A stretch of DNA of 64,000 nt from contig NC_087071.1 of the NCBI RefSeq assembly GCF_963678635.1, positions 12,165,088 through 12,229,087 on the forward strand, written 5' to 3'. This DNA is from Symsagittifera roscoffensis. Taxonomy: Eukaryota > Xenacoelomorpha > Acoela > Convolutidae. Below the pieces are notes generated by a model. That model saw only the letters and a program-made list of their open reading frames with translations, ran no database searches and was not told where the DNA came from. A program made the position numbers and the translations under genes. Below, piece by piece: positions 42,870-55,925 of the stretch; position 1 is the first letter of the stretch; every line of letters starts with the position of its first letter.

Positions 42870-45800
42870 CCATGCTAAGAAAGAAAACTTTTGCGAACCG
42901 ATTCGGTCTATGAAACAAATGGAATTTTTTCTACGTTTCATAGCTTGAAAAGCTTGCTGAAAATTAATTTTTCGCGAAACGATTCATTCTATGAAATAAC
43001 TTGAAGTAGTTCAAAATATCATAGCTTTAAAAGCCTGCTTAGAAAAACGTAATTTTTTTTTTGCGAACCAATTCAGTCTATGAAAATACTTGAAAATTTT
43101 CTGAGTTTCTTGGCTTGACTAGAATGCTTCAAAAAACTTACGATTTTGGCGAACAGGTTCAGTCTTTGAAAAAACCTGTAATAATTCAAGGTTTCATAGC
43201 TTTAAAAGCTTGCACAGAAAAACTTGAAATTCACAAACCGATTTAGTCCACAAATTAACTTGCAATATTTCAAAGTTTCATAGCTTCATTAGTGTGCTTG
43301 GAAAAAAATTTCGCGAACTGATTAGATTTTTGATAATACTTGAAAGAAACCTTGCTTGAAACAACTTCAAGTTTTCGCAGACCGATTCAGTCCATGAAAT
43401 AAGTTGAAATAATTCAAAGTTTCATACCTTTAAAAGCTCGCTTAGAAGCTTGCAATATTTCTAAGTTGCATAGCTCTAATAGGTTGCTTAGAAAAAGTTT
43501 TAGTTTTTTGCGAACCGAATCAAACTATGAGATAATTTGTACCTATCAAAAATTTCATAGCTTTAAAAAATGCTGAGAAAAACCTAAAACTTTTCGATTA
43601 TCGATTCAATTCATGGAATAAATTGAAATAATTCAAAATTTCATAGCTTTAAAAGTTTGCAGAGGAAAACTTTTCAAGAAACGATTTAGTCCACGAAATA
43701 ACTTACAATAGTTCAAAGTTTCGTAGCTTAATTAGCGTGCTTAGAAAAAACAAAAAAAACTCGCGAACTGAATCGATTTTTGAAATTACTTGGGTTACAT
43801 CAAAGTTGCATAGCTTAAGAAGCTTGCCTAGAAAATCTGGCCCACAAAATATCTTGAATTATTTCGATTTTCATTGCTTGCTTCAAAAAACCTAAAGATT
43901 GTCGAGAATCGTTTCAGTTTTTGAAATAACTTGTAAAAATTCGAAATTTCGTAGCTTCAAAAGCTTGCTTAGAAAATCTTAAACTATTACCGAACCGATT
44001 TATTGCACAATACAATTTGCAATTTTTCAAATTTTCATAACTTGATTGGCTTGCTTCGAGAGACCGCGAAATGATTTGGTCTACGAAACAACCTGAAAAA
44101 GTTCAAAATTGCTTAGCTCTCAAAGCTTGCCCAGAAAAACTTGAACTTTTCGCAACTCGATTCAGTCTTTGAACTAACTAGCAGTTTTTTAAAGTTTCAT
44201 AGCTTTAAAACTTTGCTTGAAAGAACTTTAACTTTTCGCGGACAAATTCAGTCTATTAAAAAATCTGATAAAATTCAAAGTTTGATAGCTTTAAAAGCTT
44301 GCTCGAAAGAATTTAAACTTTTTGCGGACTGTCTCAGTCCATGATATAAATTTAAATAATTCAAAGTTTAATAGCTTTAAAAGCTCGCTTAGAAGCTTGC
44401 ATTATTTCAAAGTTCCATAGATCTAATAGGTTGCTTGGAAAATTGTATAATTTTTTGCGAAGCGATTCAAACTATGAAATAACTTGTACTAATTCAAAAT
44501 TTCATAGCTTGAAGAGCTTGCTGAGAAAAACTTAAATTTTTTCACAAACCGACTTAGTCCGCGAAATAACTTGCAATATTTCAAAGCTTCATAGCTTGAT
44601 TAGCGTGCCTAAAAAAAATTCGCGAACTGGTTTAGTTTTTGAAATTACTCCGAATACTTCAAATTTTCATATCTTTAAATGCTCGCCTAGAAAAACTTAT
44701 ACTTTTTGCGGAAAAAAGAGCCTATGGAATAAATTGAATCTTTTTAAAAGTCCATAGCTTTAAACGCTTGCTTAGAAAAACTTCAAACTTCCACGAACCG
44801 GTTTATTCCACGAAATAACTTGGAATATTTCAAAGTTTCATAGCTTGATTAGCTTGTTTAGAAAAAACTAAATTTTTCGCTAACTGAATCAGTCTATGAA
44901 TTATTAATTCGGAAGTTTTCCATAATATCGAAGCTTACGAAGTTTCGATTAGTTCAAGTTTTCAAATAAATTGCTTAAACAAGTTTTTTGTGAATTGATT
45001 TGTTTCCTTAAATATCTGAATTATGTCAAAGTTACATATTTTGAATTGCTTGCTTTGGAAAACATTATGTTTTGGCTGAAACAATTTGGTCTAAGAAATG
45101 GCTTGGATTTTTCGAAGTTCCTTGCTCTTTTAGCTTGCGTAAAAAATTGATTAAAAAAAAGAAAAAACCTTGAAATCACTTGAAAGGCAAAAAGGCTCCA
45201 ACAGAAAAACAGTTTGCTATCCGTTTCACTTTTTGACCTTGATTGAATTTATAAAGGTTCCATAGTTTGAAAAGCTTGCTTACAAAAAGTTTAATTTATC
45301 GCGAATTTTTTTTTATACAAGGAAATAATAGGAAATATTTGAACCAGATGGATGAATAGATGAACCAAATCAGTCTATGCAATATTTTGGAAACGTTTGA
45401 AAGTAGAAAGTATTTTCAAAAGCTGGCATAGAAAAACTTGAACAATTTGCAAACCAGTTCGCTCTGTTGAGTAAGTTGAAAATTTTCATTTCATAGCTTG
45501 AATAGCTTTCTAAGAAAAGGTTGTTGCCAACTGATTTGCTCTATGAAACAATGTGGATATTTTCAAAATTTCCTTGCCTTGATAGCTTGCCTAGAAAAAC
45601 TTTACTTATTTGCGAATTGATTCGCTCTATGAAGTAACTTGAAATATTTCAAACTTTTTTTTTTCGCTTGAATAGTTTCCATATAGAAACTCTAAGTTGT
45701 GCCATCCGATTTGCTTCATAAAATATTTAAAATTTTTTCAAAGTTTCATAGCTTGAATAGCTTGCTAAGAAAAACAGTGTGAGCAAGCTTTTTTTGGGAA

Positions 45801-45930
45801 CCGATTCGTTCTATAAAACAACGTTTTTTGAACCGATTTACGATACGGCTTAACTTGAACTTGTTCAAAGTTTCTTTGCTTGAATAGCTTGATCAGAACA
45901 ACAATTCATTTTTTGCGAGATAATTGATTG
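42870..45930 (+). repeat. Diverged ~88-bp satellite, about 33 units
   Basis: The recurring unit has blocks AAGCTTGCTTAGAAAAACTT, GCGAACCGATTCAGTCTATG, AAATAACTTG and ATTTCAAAGTTTCATAGCTT. Units differ by many substitutions and small indels, in contrast to the indel-free array at 10.8 kb, so it is old. It has no counterpart in copy A. Confidence 0.88.
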
Positions 45931-46274
45931 TTGGAGGCGAGCTTGCTAGTTTCGATTAAACAGATAATCTCTCGAGCTGCTTTTCTAACGCTTGAAAAAT
46001 TTCTCGAATAAGTTTGCTGCAAGTGAAATCATGACTGTTTAGGCTTTCAAACGGCAAGTAACTAGTCTATCTGAAACCTAATTGACATTTTTTTAGCTTG
46101 AAAGGGAAATAACGCAGCTGAATGCAAAGTTCCTCCTCCAATCCATGATATAAACAAAAAATCGACGAACTACGCAATTTATGCAAACATTTCGGAAAAC
46201 TCATTTCAAATATTCAGATAGTTTTGATTCAAAAAAACCTCTAAAAACATGAAATATTTAAAAAAAGATCTTAC

Positions 46275-46329
46275 CTGATGAAATTTCCTGAGCATTTGGA
46301 GACGCCGCTGTTATTGAAGAAGTGTTCAT
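46275..46329 (-). pseudogene. Duplicate of the B-box gene first exon
   Basis: The 55-nt minus-strand exon with ATG at 46329 and donor G|GTAAGATC is equal in length to 24879-24933. Both copies start MNTSS and share NAQEI, with about six residue changes. No B-box exon lies within reach downstream on the minus strand (lower coordinates), so the exon is an orphan unless it splices to something unrecognised. Confidence 0.55.
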
Positions 46330-48409
46330 ATCATACACTGGCCGTGTGGGTAAATCTTCTGTCAGGAAATGGGACCTCAATTTTACTTCTCGACTTCAGC
46401 AATCCGCTATTGGCAACTCTGCATATTCCGTTAAAACAAATAACAACAACATTCAGTAGTTTCTGGTGTTAAAATATCGATCTTTTTAGTTATTTGTTTT
46501 TGATTTCTTTTCTGCTGTCGTATCAAAAAAATTATTTTCTCGCTCTAGTGATGAATTTTTTAACGTACCTACACATTCATTTAATTTGAAATGTTGACAT
46601 TTTGATTTGTCTTCGAAATCATCGGAAAGCGTAAATTTCTTGTTGTTTTACTCGACGAGTCCTCTAACTTTAGTTGGTGTAAAAATTGACAAGAAAGCGC
46701 CTCAAAATTATTTGAGCTTATGACTGAATTGAACTCCTGCCAAAGAATCATTTGTTTAAATGTCTCTTAGAATAGAAGTGCGGCTGCTAGTTCGTTCCAA
46801 AAATGACCGTTCTTCTCCGGTTCTTGTTAGTGGTTTATTAACCTGATGTTTAAATCTTATGATGCTCAGAAGCATTAGGTCACTACGAGGCCAAACGAGG
46901 AATCGGTAAACAAGCCTATCAATGTATAAAAAAAACAAGAACACGCCAGATTGTTGCAAAACACACATAAAAATGAATATAACGATTTTTGGAAATTTTT
47001 GAGAAGCAAAATACAAATAACAGGGCATTTTTGAAGCCATTTTTAGATGTGCATTTGTATTCGACAACGAAAAGGTCAAAAAACAGCCTTGTTGCAAAAT
47101 CCACAGCAAAGATTTCCAGCTATTGTAGAACCCGCTTAAAATTCACAAATTACACAGTTTACTTTCATAATGAGTTCTTATCAGTCGTAAAACAATTATT
47201 ATTCAAGTTATTTTTAATTTGGTTATTAAAAAGTTTGGCGAAACTTGACTTTCTCTATGCTTCTAATAGGCAACGCTCATTTTAGCAATATCGTTTGATG
47301 AAAGAATGTGAACTGAAATAAGGAATTTAAACTGCTCCTACAAATAGTTAAATCAAGAAATTTATTGCATGTTGTCAGTTAATTAATTACTTTTTTATAT
47401 ACCAGAGTTTTTTTAACCTATCTAAGTAGCCCTAGATTACCCAAGTCACCAGTAAACTTAACGGACACGGACTATTAAAAATATCAAATTTATTCTACTT
47501 TTTATTCAAACTGAAACATAATATTTCTGTCTGTTATAAGCAGATCAAACAGAAAAATTACCGTTTTATTAATTTAGTTTCGGGAAAAAAATCAGAGACT
47601 AGGATTTATTTGCTTACTTGAACAATTTGAAATGTAGCCTCTCTCGGACAGGAGTAAAGCTCAAATTAATTAATAAAGAAGTTATTTTAAGAAAATTTTC
47701 ACACCAGGAAGCAAAGAGAATCAAAGATGATATAAATTTATTTTGTAAGATCAAACTCAAATTCTGAAAAAAATTAGCGCGCTTTCAGCCAAAACAAATA
47801 CTGACGATCTAACTGTTTATAATTACCTCAAGCGTTTCCATGTCCCATGAATCGTTCAAAGTTTATTTTATGTGTATAGTTCCAGAGAAAACAATTGGTT
47901 GGTCCGTTGAACAAATTGAACAAAGAGTTGAACTATTAAATTTCAAAAAGTGCATTGAAAACCCCAATGAAATGTGTTATCACGTCAAATAAAGTCAGAT
48001 ACAAAGTTTGAACCAAACGTTTTCAAACAGAAGTAATATAAAACACACGAACAAATCTGCTTTTAATCTAATCTAAGCTTTGTGCGCCAGTTGTACTTAC
48101 ATCAACTTTTTTGCACGTGGGAAGAAACTTAATCGAATTGTAAAAAATGTAAGACATTTAAAAAAGCATGAATTAGTTTTATGATTCATTTTATATTTTT
48201 GCTATCAATGCTTGCAGCCAGTTGACTTTTGAGTCTAATCACAACCTTAAAATGAACTCATCTAACCTATCAACTAATTGTCTATCTAAACAGTAAAGTA
48301 TTTGCGGTTGGCTAGAGTATGCTATAATTATCGGTTGGCAATAATTATCCTGTCCAACCGTATCTTTACACAAATTCTTGAAATATTGAAATAAAAAACT
48401 TTTATAAAT
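46330..48409 (-). other. Copy B of the B-box gene upstream region
   Basis: Homologous to 24934-27780. No exon supported. Confidence 0.4.
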
Positions 48410-48500
48410 CCGAATCTGCAACGTGTCGGATTTGAGCCAGCGACTGCGAGATTTGATTCTCACATCCTTGCCTCTCAGCAGGCATGCTTAAAGATCGCCC
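48410..48500 (-). repeat. tRNA-like segment, copy B
   Basis: Minus strand CTGCTGAGAGGCAAGGATG followed by GAGAATCAAATCTCGCAGTC, the counterpart of 27781-27870. Confidence 0.4.
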
Positions 48501-50353
48501 AACTCTAGCCAAAAAAAATGCAGATAACAAATGCTTCGAAACTTCCATTGCTACAGATCGTTATTAAAGCAAAGAAATGTCAACAAACTAGCACTACGCT
48601 CACTAGGATGAATAGACTTTGTGAAAAAAAGTTCGCTAATTATTAACAAAGTAGAATTGAATTAGAGCAGAATAAAAAATTCATAAAATGAACTTCTGTT
48701 GCGCACTAGTATGTTCGCCCTAATTTTGCTTAAATTGAACACTCGATTCAAAACTTTGGTTTGCTTGGGTACTTAGGTGAACCTAGACAAAAATACTTGA
48801 CTTCATTATTTTGCTAAGTTGTTTTATTAAGAAAACTAAACTTCAAGCAAATCTTTATTTGAAGACTTTTGTTTCAGTATTTCTTACTAGTGGAGTTGTT
48901 TTAAATGCAAAGTTTAAATGAAAAAAGACACAAACCACTTTATCAAACCGCGAAACTTTGAAACAATTTAAACGGGACATTAAAAATTATGTTTTACAAA
49001 CGTTTATTAACAAATTTGTTTTTGTAACTACTTATAATATTTTGCCATTTTTTAACCTTGATTGCGCGCAAGATCGATAGTATCTGCAGCTTGATATAAT
49101 GTATCGTTATTTACTTATTGGTTTCAAAAACGATTTGAAAGACGCACTTTAAGCAAAGTCAAAGCTGCGCTCCGCAAACACTAGCGAAAAAATGACAAAA
49201 AAGTAGCTGCATAAAAATGAATAAAAAAAAAGATAAAAATAGTCCTTGAAGAGAAAAATTTTGTTATTGGGGTATCGATCCTACGATCAGAAATTTATTC
49301 CCCTGCCCTCACATCTGCACTACGTGCTCTGACACAAAGCAGCTACATATGCTAATAAATTGCCAATCCGATGCAGCAAAAGTGGCGCTAATTACGACTA
49401 CACAAATTTGCATGTAATAATTTAGAATATAACAAACTGGCATCCACATTTACATTGCATATAGAAAATTGAAAAGCAGAAACCCGGATTTGTATAATTT
49501 AGGCATTTTACAAATATTGCGAGACTAGTGAGCTGGAAAATTTTTGAAATCGACTTCAAATTTTTGTACTGTTGGTTGAAACTAGCTTTTTACGGTTGTT
49601 TTGATAAAAGAAAAATTCATCAACTGTGTCAAAAAGCCGTAAAGTGACTAAAAATGACACCACTATTTGCGTCTTAGTTTGAAAAAAGGGTAGTAGTAAT
49701 ACACACGATCTTGCGTAAGTTGGCTAGTGTAACTACTCATATCGCTGAAAAAATAACAATTTGAGACCTTGGCCAAATATTGATGTTCAGGTCCCGCATT
49801 GGCAAAGTAGACTTCGTTTCTAAGCTAATGAAAACTTATTGAATTCAATTACAAAAGAGCAAGGACCAGTAAGAGAACGATCGGTTAGTTCTTTCGCGCT
49901 TTCAACGTTCGCTTTTCGAGATTCTTTTTTGCGTTTCATTCATTGAATTTCTCAAATAAAATTAGAAAGCCGAGAAAATTTATATTACGAATCGAAGTTT
50001 CTAAAAGTAAAGACTTTTGAAAAAATTATTGCATTAGGCTAATTGAAAAAAAAATACGTTGATTTACCAAGCGCTGAAATTTATGAACTTGACATAATTC
50101 CTTTATATATCCGAGGGAAGTTCCAAGGTTGAAAATAACAAAACTTTTGAAAAATGGTTCAATTTTTTTCTTAACAAATATCTAGGTCAAACAGATATTG
50201 AGAACAAAATTTTAACAAGCAAAAAACCGTAGACCCTTTGACACCTTTCCCCTAATTTCTGTGAACGTGTGAAATCTTTTGCGCCAAAAGACCGTATTTT
50301 AAAAGAGTATTAGATCCTTATTTTTTTCTTGGAAATTATATTTTGTCGATATC

Positions 50354-51150
50354 ATGGAACAAGTCGAAGCTGAGCCAACACCTACAAGCGGTAAACAAGG
50401 TTTGTACCGAGGAGTCAGAAGTGCGCCAAGTGAAATCACAAATGAAAAATCTTAAAAAAACAAGTAGACGAAACGAAATCAAAAAGTAAAACTTGCAAAA
50501 GTAAAATTGAAATTATGGAACGGGTTCAATGAGAAAAGAATGAGCAATTACGGGCACAAGAAAGAAATAGCCGAAAAAATTGCCTAGTGATCTGCAACCC
50601 CCCATTTGACGCATCTAAGAGCCAAAACGTATTACGCGACACATTGCGGTTTGTTAAGGGTTATTTGGGTAACCATTATTCAGCTGATCGGAAAAGTCCT
50701 GACCGATTTTACTGAGGACTGGCAATGATATTTTATATCCAGCAGTCATAGTCAAGTTTTTAAACTACGACAAAAAAGGATACCGTTTTCCAGCTCGTTG
50801 GAAACTTAAGAAAAACAGGAAGATGTTGAAGGGTAAATTTATTTATTTAAATAAAAAGTTACCGAAGTACGAAGCTGAAATCAAAGCGGAGGCTGATAAA
50901 AAAGGGTTTATAACATCAGCACAGAACTGCTCAGTATCTGTATTTGTTAAAAAAGCAACATTAATACCGGATTTGTTGCAGTGAACAATATTGCTTAGTT
51001 ATCGGAAGTACGAAATCCAAGAAAAAGAGATGTAAACATGAAACGAAAGCAGAAGAGGGATGAAACATCTTCAGAAAAAAAACATACATCTCGCCTGAAG
51101 CAAAAAAGCAAACCAACCGCTGAGGAAAAAGGAAAAAACTGATCACGTAT
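50354..51150 (+). pseudogene. LINE ORF1 relic
   Basis: An ATG at 50354 begins a short acidic frame. Later frames encode a basic segment (YRFPARWKLKKNRKMLKGK) and a QNCSVSVFVKKATLIPDLL end resembling ORF1 C-terminal (RRM/CTD) parts of CR1-like elements. Several stops. Confidence 0.4.
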
Positions 51151-51618
51151 TAAAATCCATAAACACTGAATACAAACTCATGGGCAATAATTTTGGACTA
51201 TAACTTCACTGCAAGAATTATTTGTTCCTTGAACGACTATGCGCAACTAAGCAGCACGAAAGGCTTCGAAAACCGGCATCAAAAAATTTTCAAATGAATT
51301 TTTTAACTTTATTTTAAGAAACTAATTATGATTAGAATAACCAATTTAGTATCCGCAGTTTTTTTTTAGCTTTTTTTGAGCTTTTTTAAAATATATATAT
51401 AAGCAATTTTTATTAATTATTTTCAACGCTAAGGATGATGTTTTTCCCCAGCTTCAAAAATGAATAACATAGGTGAAAACTTATATCCACAGGTTGGCTC
51501 AGCTAAGCAGTTACTTATTAAAATTGAATAAATTTGTATAAAAAAAGCAAAAGTGATTGTGTACCTTGCGATTTTCAAGGGGTGGCTCAAATTAACATTT
51601 TGTGTTGTCTAATCAGAA

Positions 51619-51819
51619 CATTACGAGGCCAAACTGGACATTTTCTGCATTGTAAGCGGATTCCGCAACAAGGACGCTCCCTTTGTTCTTTTTTGTTCCT
51701 TCATTTTCTTTGATCGTTCCGCCAAAATTTTATCATGTTTAAAGACTTGTCTATGGAATCCAGGAACATACAGACACGAAATTGTGCGCCTATCCAGTGC
51801 ACAGTTTGGCCTCGTAATG
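51619..51819 (-). mobile_element. Short member (201 bp) of the CATTACGAGGCC MITE family
   Basis: The ends are CATTACGAGGCCAAACTG and its inverse CAGTTTGGCCTCGTAATG. Its right ~85 bp, read on the minus strand, is about 90 % identical by eye to the left end of 32571-33191. It is nested inside the LINE, so it is younger than the LINE insertion or travelled with it. Confidence 0.75.
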
Positions 51820-52629
51820 AAAGTATGCAGCAATATTATAGAAGGAGACTTGTCATATTCAAGAGAAGCCTCAAAAACAATCAAAATTTCAAAAAAAAAA
51901 TGGAAATTTTCCGATACTCGCAAAATGTCCAAATTTTATAGACGCAGTTTTCGAATTTTTTTAGGAAAATTGTTTTAAGAAATTGGTTTTCTTTAGAATA
52001 TCATTGAAACCGAAATCAAAATTCAAAATGCTTGTATACTCATGAAACTTTCAAGAGGATAATGCGATATCAACGGGGTAGCTCAGATTGTACAGCTTTC
52101 ACATTATTGAAAAACAAAGTTGATATGTTGAAACAACAACTGAGAAAAATAAATGAAGAAATCATTATCCATGTCATTAATAGCAAATATATTTTCTGCG
52201 ATGTCCGCGGAGAAATATTATAAATCATAAATATTAAAAATCATAAAATTTAAAAAAAAGATAACAGGAGGCCATTGTCCTGTTTTTCTTCATTCTTGTT
52301 TTGATTTAAAAAAATCATTGTCGAAGCGGAATTATTACAAAATTTTTTTTAAAAAATATGAATAAAGAATGACTTTTTTAAAGTTTAATTTGAAACAAGT
52401 TGAGGGTTAAAAAGCCTCAAATGACATGAATTGTAATCTTTCACGAGCATATTAGGCTCAAGCAAAAAATGGTACATGGTCAAAGGCGCGTTTTCTTGTT
52501 TTTACTAAAAAATGATGGAAAATTTTCAGTTTTACGAAACATAAGATGACTGAAGAAAAACGTCGACCAGATTCAGCTTTTTCTGAATACATAAGGTTGT
52601 GAACCAGTACTTATTGCACCAAAAGAAAC

Positions 52630-53296
52630 ATGGTTAAAAACGGATTCAAGCAACAAATGCCTCACATTACCAAACTACCACCAAGTAGAAAATCACGGAG
52701 AGAGAGAGGTGGAGTTGCCTTTTTTGTCCACGAATTTGTTCAGCGAATTAGTGGCTTTACATCAGACCAGTGTCAGATCTTGACTATTAAAATAAACATG
52801 ACAAAAAAAGTATTTTGTGTAGTAGTTTATTCAAGTCTTGGCATAGAACTGACTGATTTAATGAAGAGTTTGGAAAACTACTTGAATGGGATGGATGTAG
52901 GACCCGATGATAAACATGTTCTTTATGAAGATTTCAATCTCGATCATTTGAAACATGCATGCGGGGATTTTCTAAATGTTTTTAATTTAAAACGCCGAAA
53001 CAATTCAGTATCGACTCGCCACACAATTTCCTCCAAAAATTGCATAGATGTAGTTTACTCAAATCTTTCTAGTTATTCAGGTGTCGGATACATTGATTAC
53101 AGATCATTCAACAGTAATTACATGCCTAAAAGAAACAAAAAGTGAGTCTACTGATGAAATTTCCCTAACAGAAGCATACAAAATTTGGAACACGTTAAAA
53201 GACAACAATTTGCGAAAAAATGAAATACAAACACACGATAAAAAAATTACAAATTTAGATTGCAATGAGTCTTTTCAATTCTTTTTCATCACATAA
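52630..53296 (+). pseudogene. LINE endonuclease (APE-type) relic
   Basis: The frame 52630-53145 contains RGGVAFFV, then VFCVVVYSS, a 'VLYEDFNLD' segment corresponding to the GDFN motif (Gly changed to Glu) and IDVVYSNLS. A shifted frame then gives SDTLITDHSTV, the SDH motif (TDHS here). These are in the order of APE endonucleases of CR1/Jockey-type LINEs. Confidence 0.65.
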
Positions 53297-53929
53297 TTAC
53301 AACAAACATAAAACATTTTAACCCAACTACAATATGAGACAAAAGAAAACAAAAAACCTGGGTAGATAATGAAATCAAAAACGTGGCTGACAAAATAGGG
53401 AAAGATTATGCAAATTACATTAGCTCAGGAAGTGACAACCATAAAGCGAAATTGGCAAAAAAGTATAAATGCATTACAAAAAGTGATAAGCAGGAAACGT
53501 AAAACAATTTTACCAAAATAAGTTTGAAAACGATGCTAAACAAAACTCAAGAGCTTTTTTAATAGTTTGAGAGAAATATCCCGTGAAAGCAAAAAATCTT
53601 GTTAATATAAGCCAAGAATAAATCGAAAATTTTAATCTTTTTTTCCTAATCTAGGGCATCAATTGGCTGAGCAAAATGAATCACGTCAAAAACTTCACCG
53701 GAAGCGAACTCTTAACACTGTTTGTCTCATGAAAACAAACGAAAAAGAAACCTCCTCAATTTTCTTTAACTTTGATCGAAAATACAGTAGTGATTTTTTT
53801 TTGGGTTAAACACTTTTGTAATAACCAAGATTGAAATGGCAAAAATTAAAAAACTGACAAACGTAAAAAACAGATGTTATGAAAAAAAACATTTTTCCAG
53901 ACTGTCTTAAATTAGACAGTAATAGCAAT

Positions 53930-54850
53930 TCATCAAAATGGAACAAAAAAGATCCAGATAACTAGAGGCCAATATCTCTTCTACAAGATTTTAGCAAAAT
54001 TTTCGAAAAGTTACTCCATAAACGCATTATTGATTTCTTAGATAAACATGGTGTTTTGACTGAAAACTAATTTGGGTTCGGACCTAAATTAACTACATTA
54101 GATGCTTTGGTAAACTTTATGCATGACATCCGAAATGATTGGGGAAATGAACTCTAATGTAACATATGCAACTTTCATAGATCTCAAATGAGCGTTTGAT
54201 ACAGTATCATATGATACACTTCTAGAAAAAGCTGAAAACTGCGGACTACGAGGTCTCACACAGGCATTGTTTAAATCATAATAGAAAAATAGATCAAAAT
54301 TAATCGAAATAGGCTTAAAAATGTAAAAATTGAGAACTATTCACCGTGGAGCTACATAGGGATCAGTGCTGGGGCCAGTACTGTTTATTCTGATCATCAT
54401 TGATTTACCAAGAGCCATAAACGCACTGAACACATAATTACAAGCTGATGATACAGAAATGAAGCAAAATGAACAAAACTTACACCAATACAGTGAGGAT
54501 TTATCAAAATGGGAAATTGGTTGAACTCTGAACCTAGACAAAACAATGAACATAAATTTTATTAGAAAAAAAATCACAGGAACAGACAATATAAAAATAG
54601 GAACCGACGATGTCAAAAAAATACTTACTAAATATTTGGGTAGTCACATGGACTCAAAATAAGATTTAAAATTTCATATTAAATTTCTGGTCAAAAAAAT
54701 GAATAATTTTTATTGGTTGCTCTACCGATTACGTGACGTACCAACGACAGCACAACTAATTAAAACCTATTTCAGCCCTATTCAACCAATTCTGCAATAT
54801 GAGTTTATAGTGTACGGACTGCTAATAAAACATCTCTACAAAAGCCTGAA
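53930..54850 (+). pseudogene. LINE reverse transcriptase relic
   Basis: In broken frames: RPISLLQDFSKIFEKLLHKR, then ENxFGFGPKLTTLDAL, FIDLKxAFDTVSYDTLLEK, GSVLGPVLFILII and QADDTE (the catalytic F/Y-x-DD box with Gln at the first position). KYLGSHMD and a thumb-like segment follow. Many stops. The order and motifs are diagnostic for non-LTR RT. Confidence 0.85.
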
Positions 54851-55925
54851 ATGAAACAAAACCAAATTCTGAGATTTTTGTTTAAAAAACGGAGAAAATC
54901 AGTCAGTGATATATTTTAAAGAAACCTACAAGATAAGCTCAGTAAAATAATTGCACACATACGAGATATTCGAAAATTTAGCTAAACTTTTACGTAAGGA
55001 TTTAAAAATAGAATTACTAAAAAACTCAATTTTGGACCCGGAGATTCAGATATTGAAACGAAGTTGAGAAAATCAAACCAACGAATAATTTCACTGATTA
55101 AAGGCCGAAAAGAATAGGTAAAAGGATAAGAAAACTATTCAATTTTATTCAAAACTTTTCGAAGATTTTGCTGATACAGTCAGCAACCCTAATGATAGTC
55201 AATTAAACACTTTTTCGCAATTTATACATCACAATAAATAAAGAAATGATCGATTTTTTTTAAGAGAGGGGGCTGTATGGTATCGACAACTGATAGTAGT
55301 TTACTGTAGTAACTTCTTAGTTCTTCTGAGAAATTGTACTGCTCAATTAAGGCATCAACTGACTAGGCCTATCGGGCCTTTTGATGTCCTTGCATATCAG
55401 AATTATGTAAATTGACAAATGTCTGTTGAATAATCTCTGATATCAAAAACCAACATATTATTATTAATAAAATTAATTCAACATTAAAACACGGAGGTCA
55501 AGTTACACTTTGCAGACACTAGCTAAAAAATGACTATTTTTTTTACAAAAGGCAACACTTTCTTTGAAGTACGCACTGAGCAAGATCCCATAACAAGACT
55601 ACGCAACCCACTACTAAATAATGGTTAATTTCAAGCGGACAAATTTATTTGTCAAAATTATTTTTAAGATAGCTGCTGCTATAAACCGTAGATCAAAAGA
55701 ATATGAGGAATAATGAATTCAGCAAAAACATTAACGCTACAAAAGTTCAACATATTATACAAGTGAGACAATAAACTAAATTTATGGCCAAAATCGTACC
55801 CATGTAACTGTTCAAAATCAAAATTTTCTTCCTTTTCCAAAGAAAAATATCCCACTTACAAAATTTATTGATGTTTTTATTGATTTCAAAATCTAGCTTC
55901 GTCAAAATTAATTAACACTATGAAA

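Larger units (their letters stand above)
49835..55480 (+). mobile_element. Decayed APE-type non-LTR retrotransposon (CR1/L2/Jockey group)
   Basis: It interrupts copy B between sequences that are contiguous in copy A. From 5' to 3' it has an ORF1 relic, a nested MITE, an endonuclease frame, a reverse transcriptase in broken frames, and a 3' UTR. The UTR contains a GGCCTATCGGGCC hairpin-like segment, then 'TGATGTCCTTGCATATCAGAAT', ending in short ATT repeats as in CR1/L2-group tails. Confidence 0.75.
42535..55925 (+). repeat. Segmental duplication, copy B
   Basis: Counterpart of 19955-29665 with the same orientation. It lacks the LTR element of copy A and reads continuously through that site at about 46055-46075. 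It carries instead a satellite block (42870-45930) and a LINE insertion (about 49835-55620). Flanking similarity resumes at 55625 with 'TTAATTTCAAGCGGACA', against 'GTAATTTCAAGTGGACA' at 29341. Confidence 0.8.
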
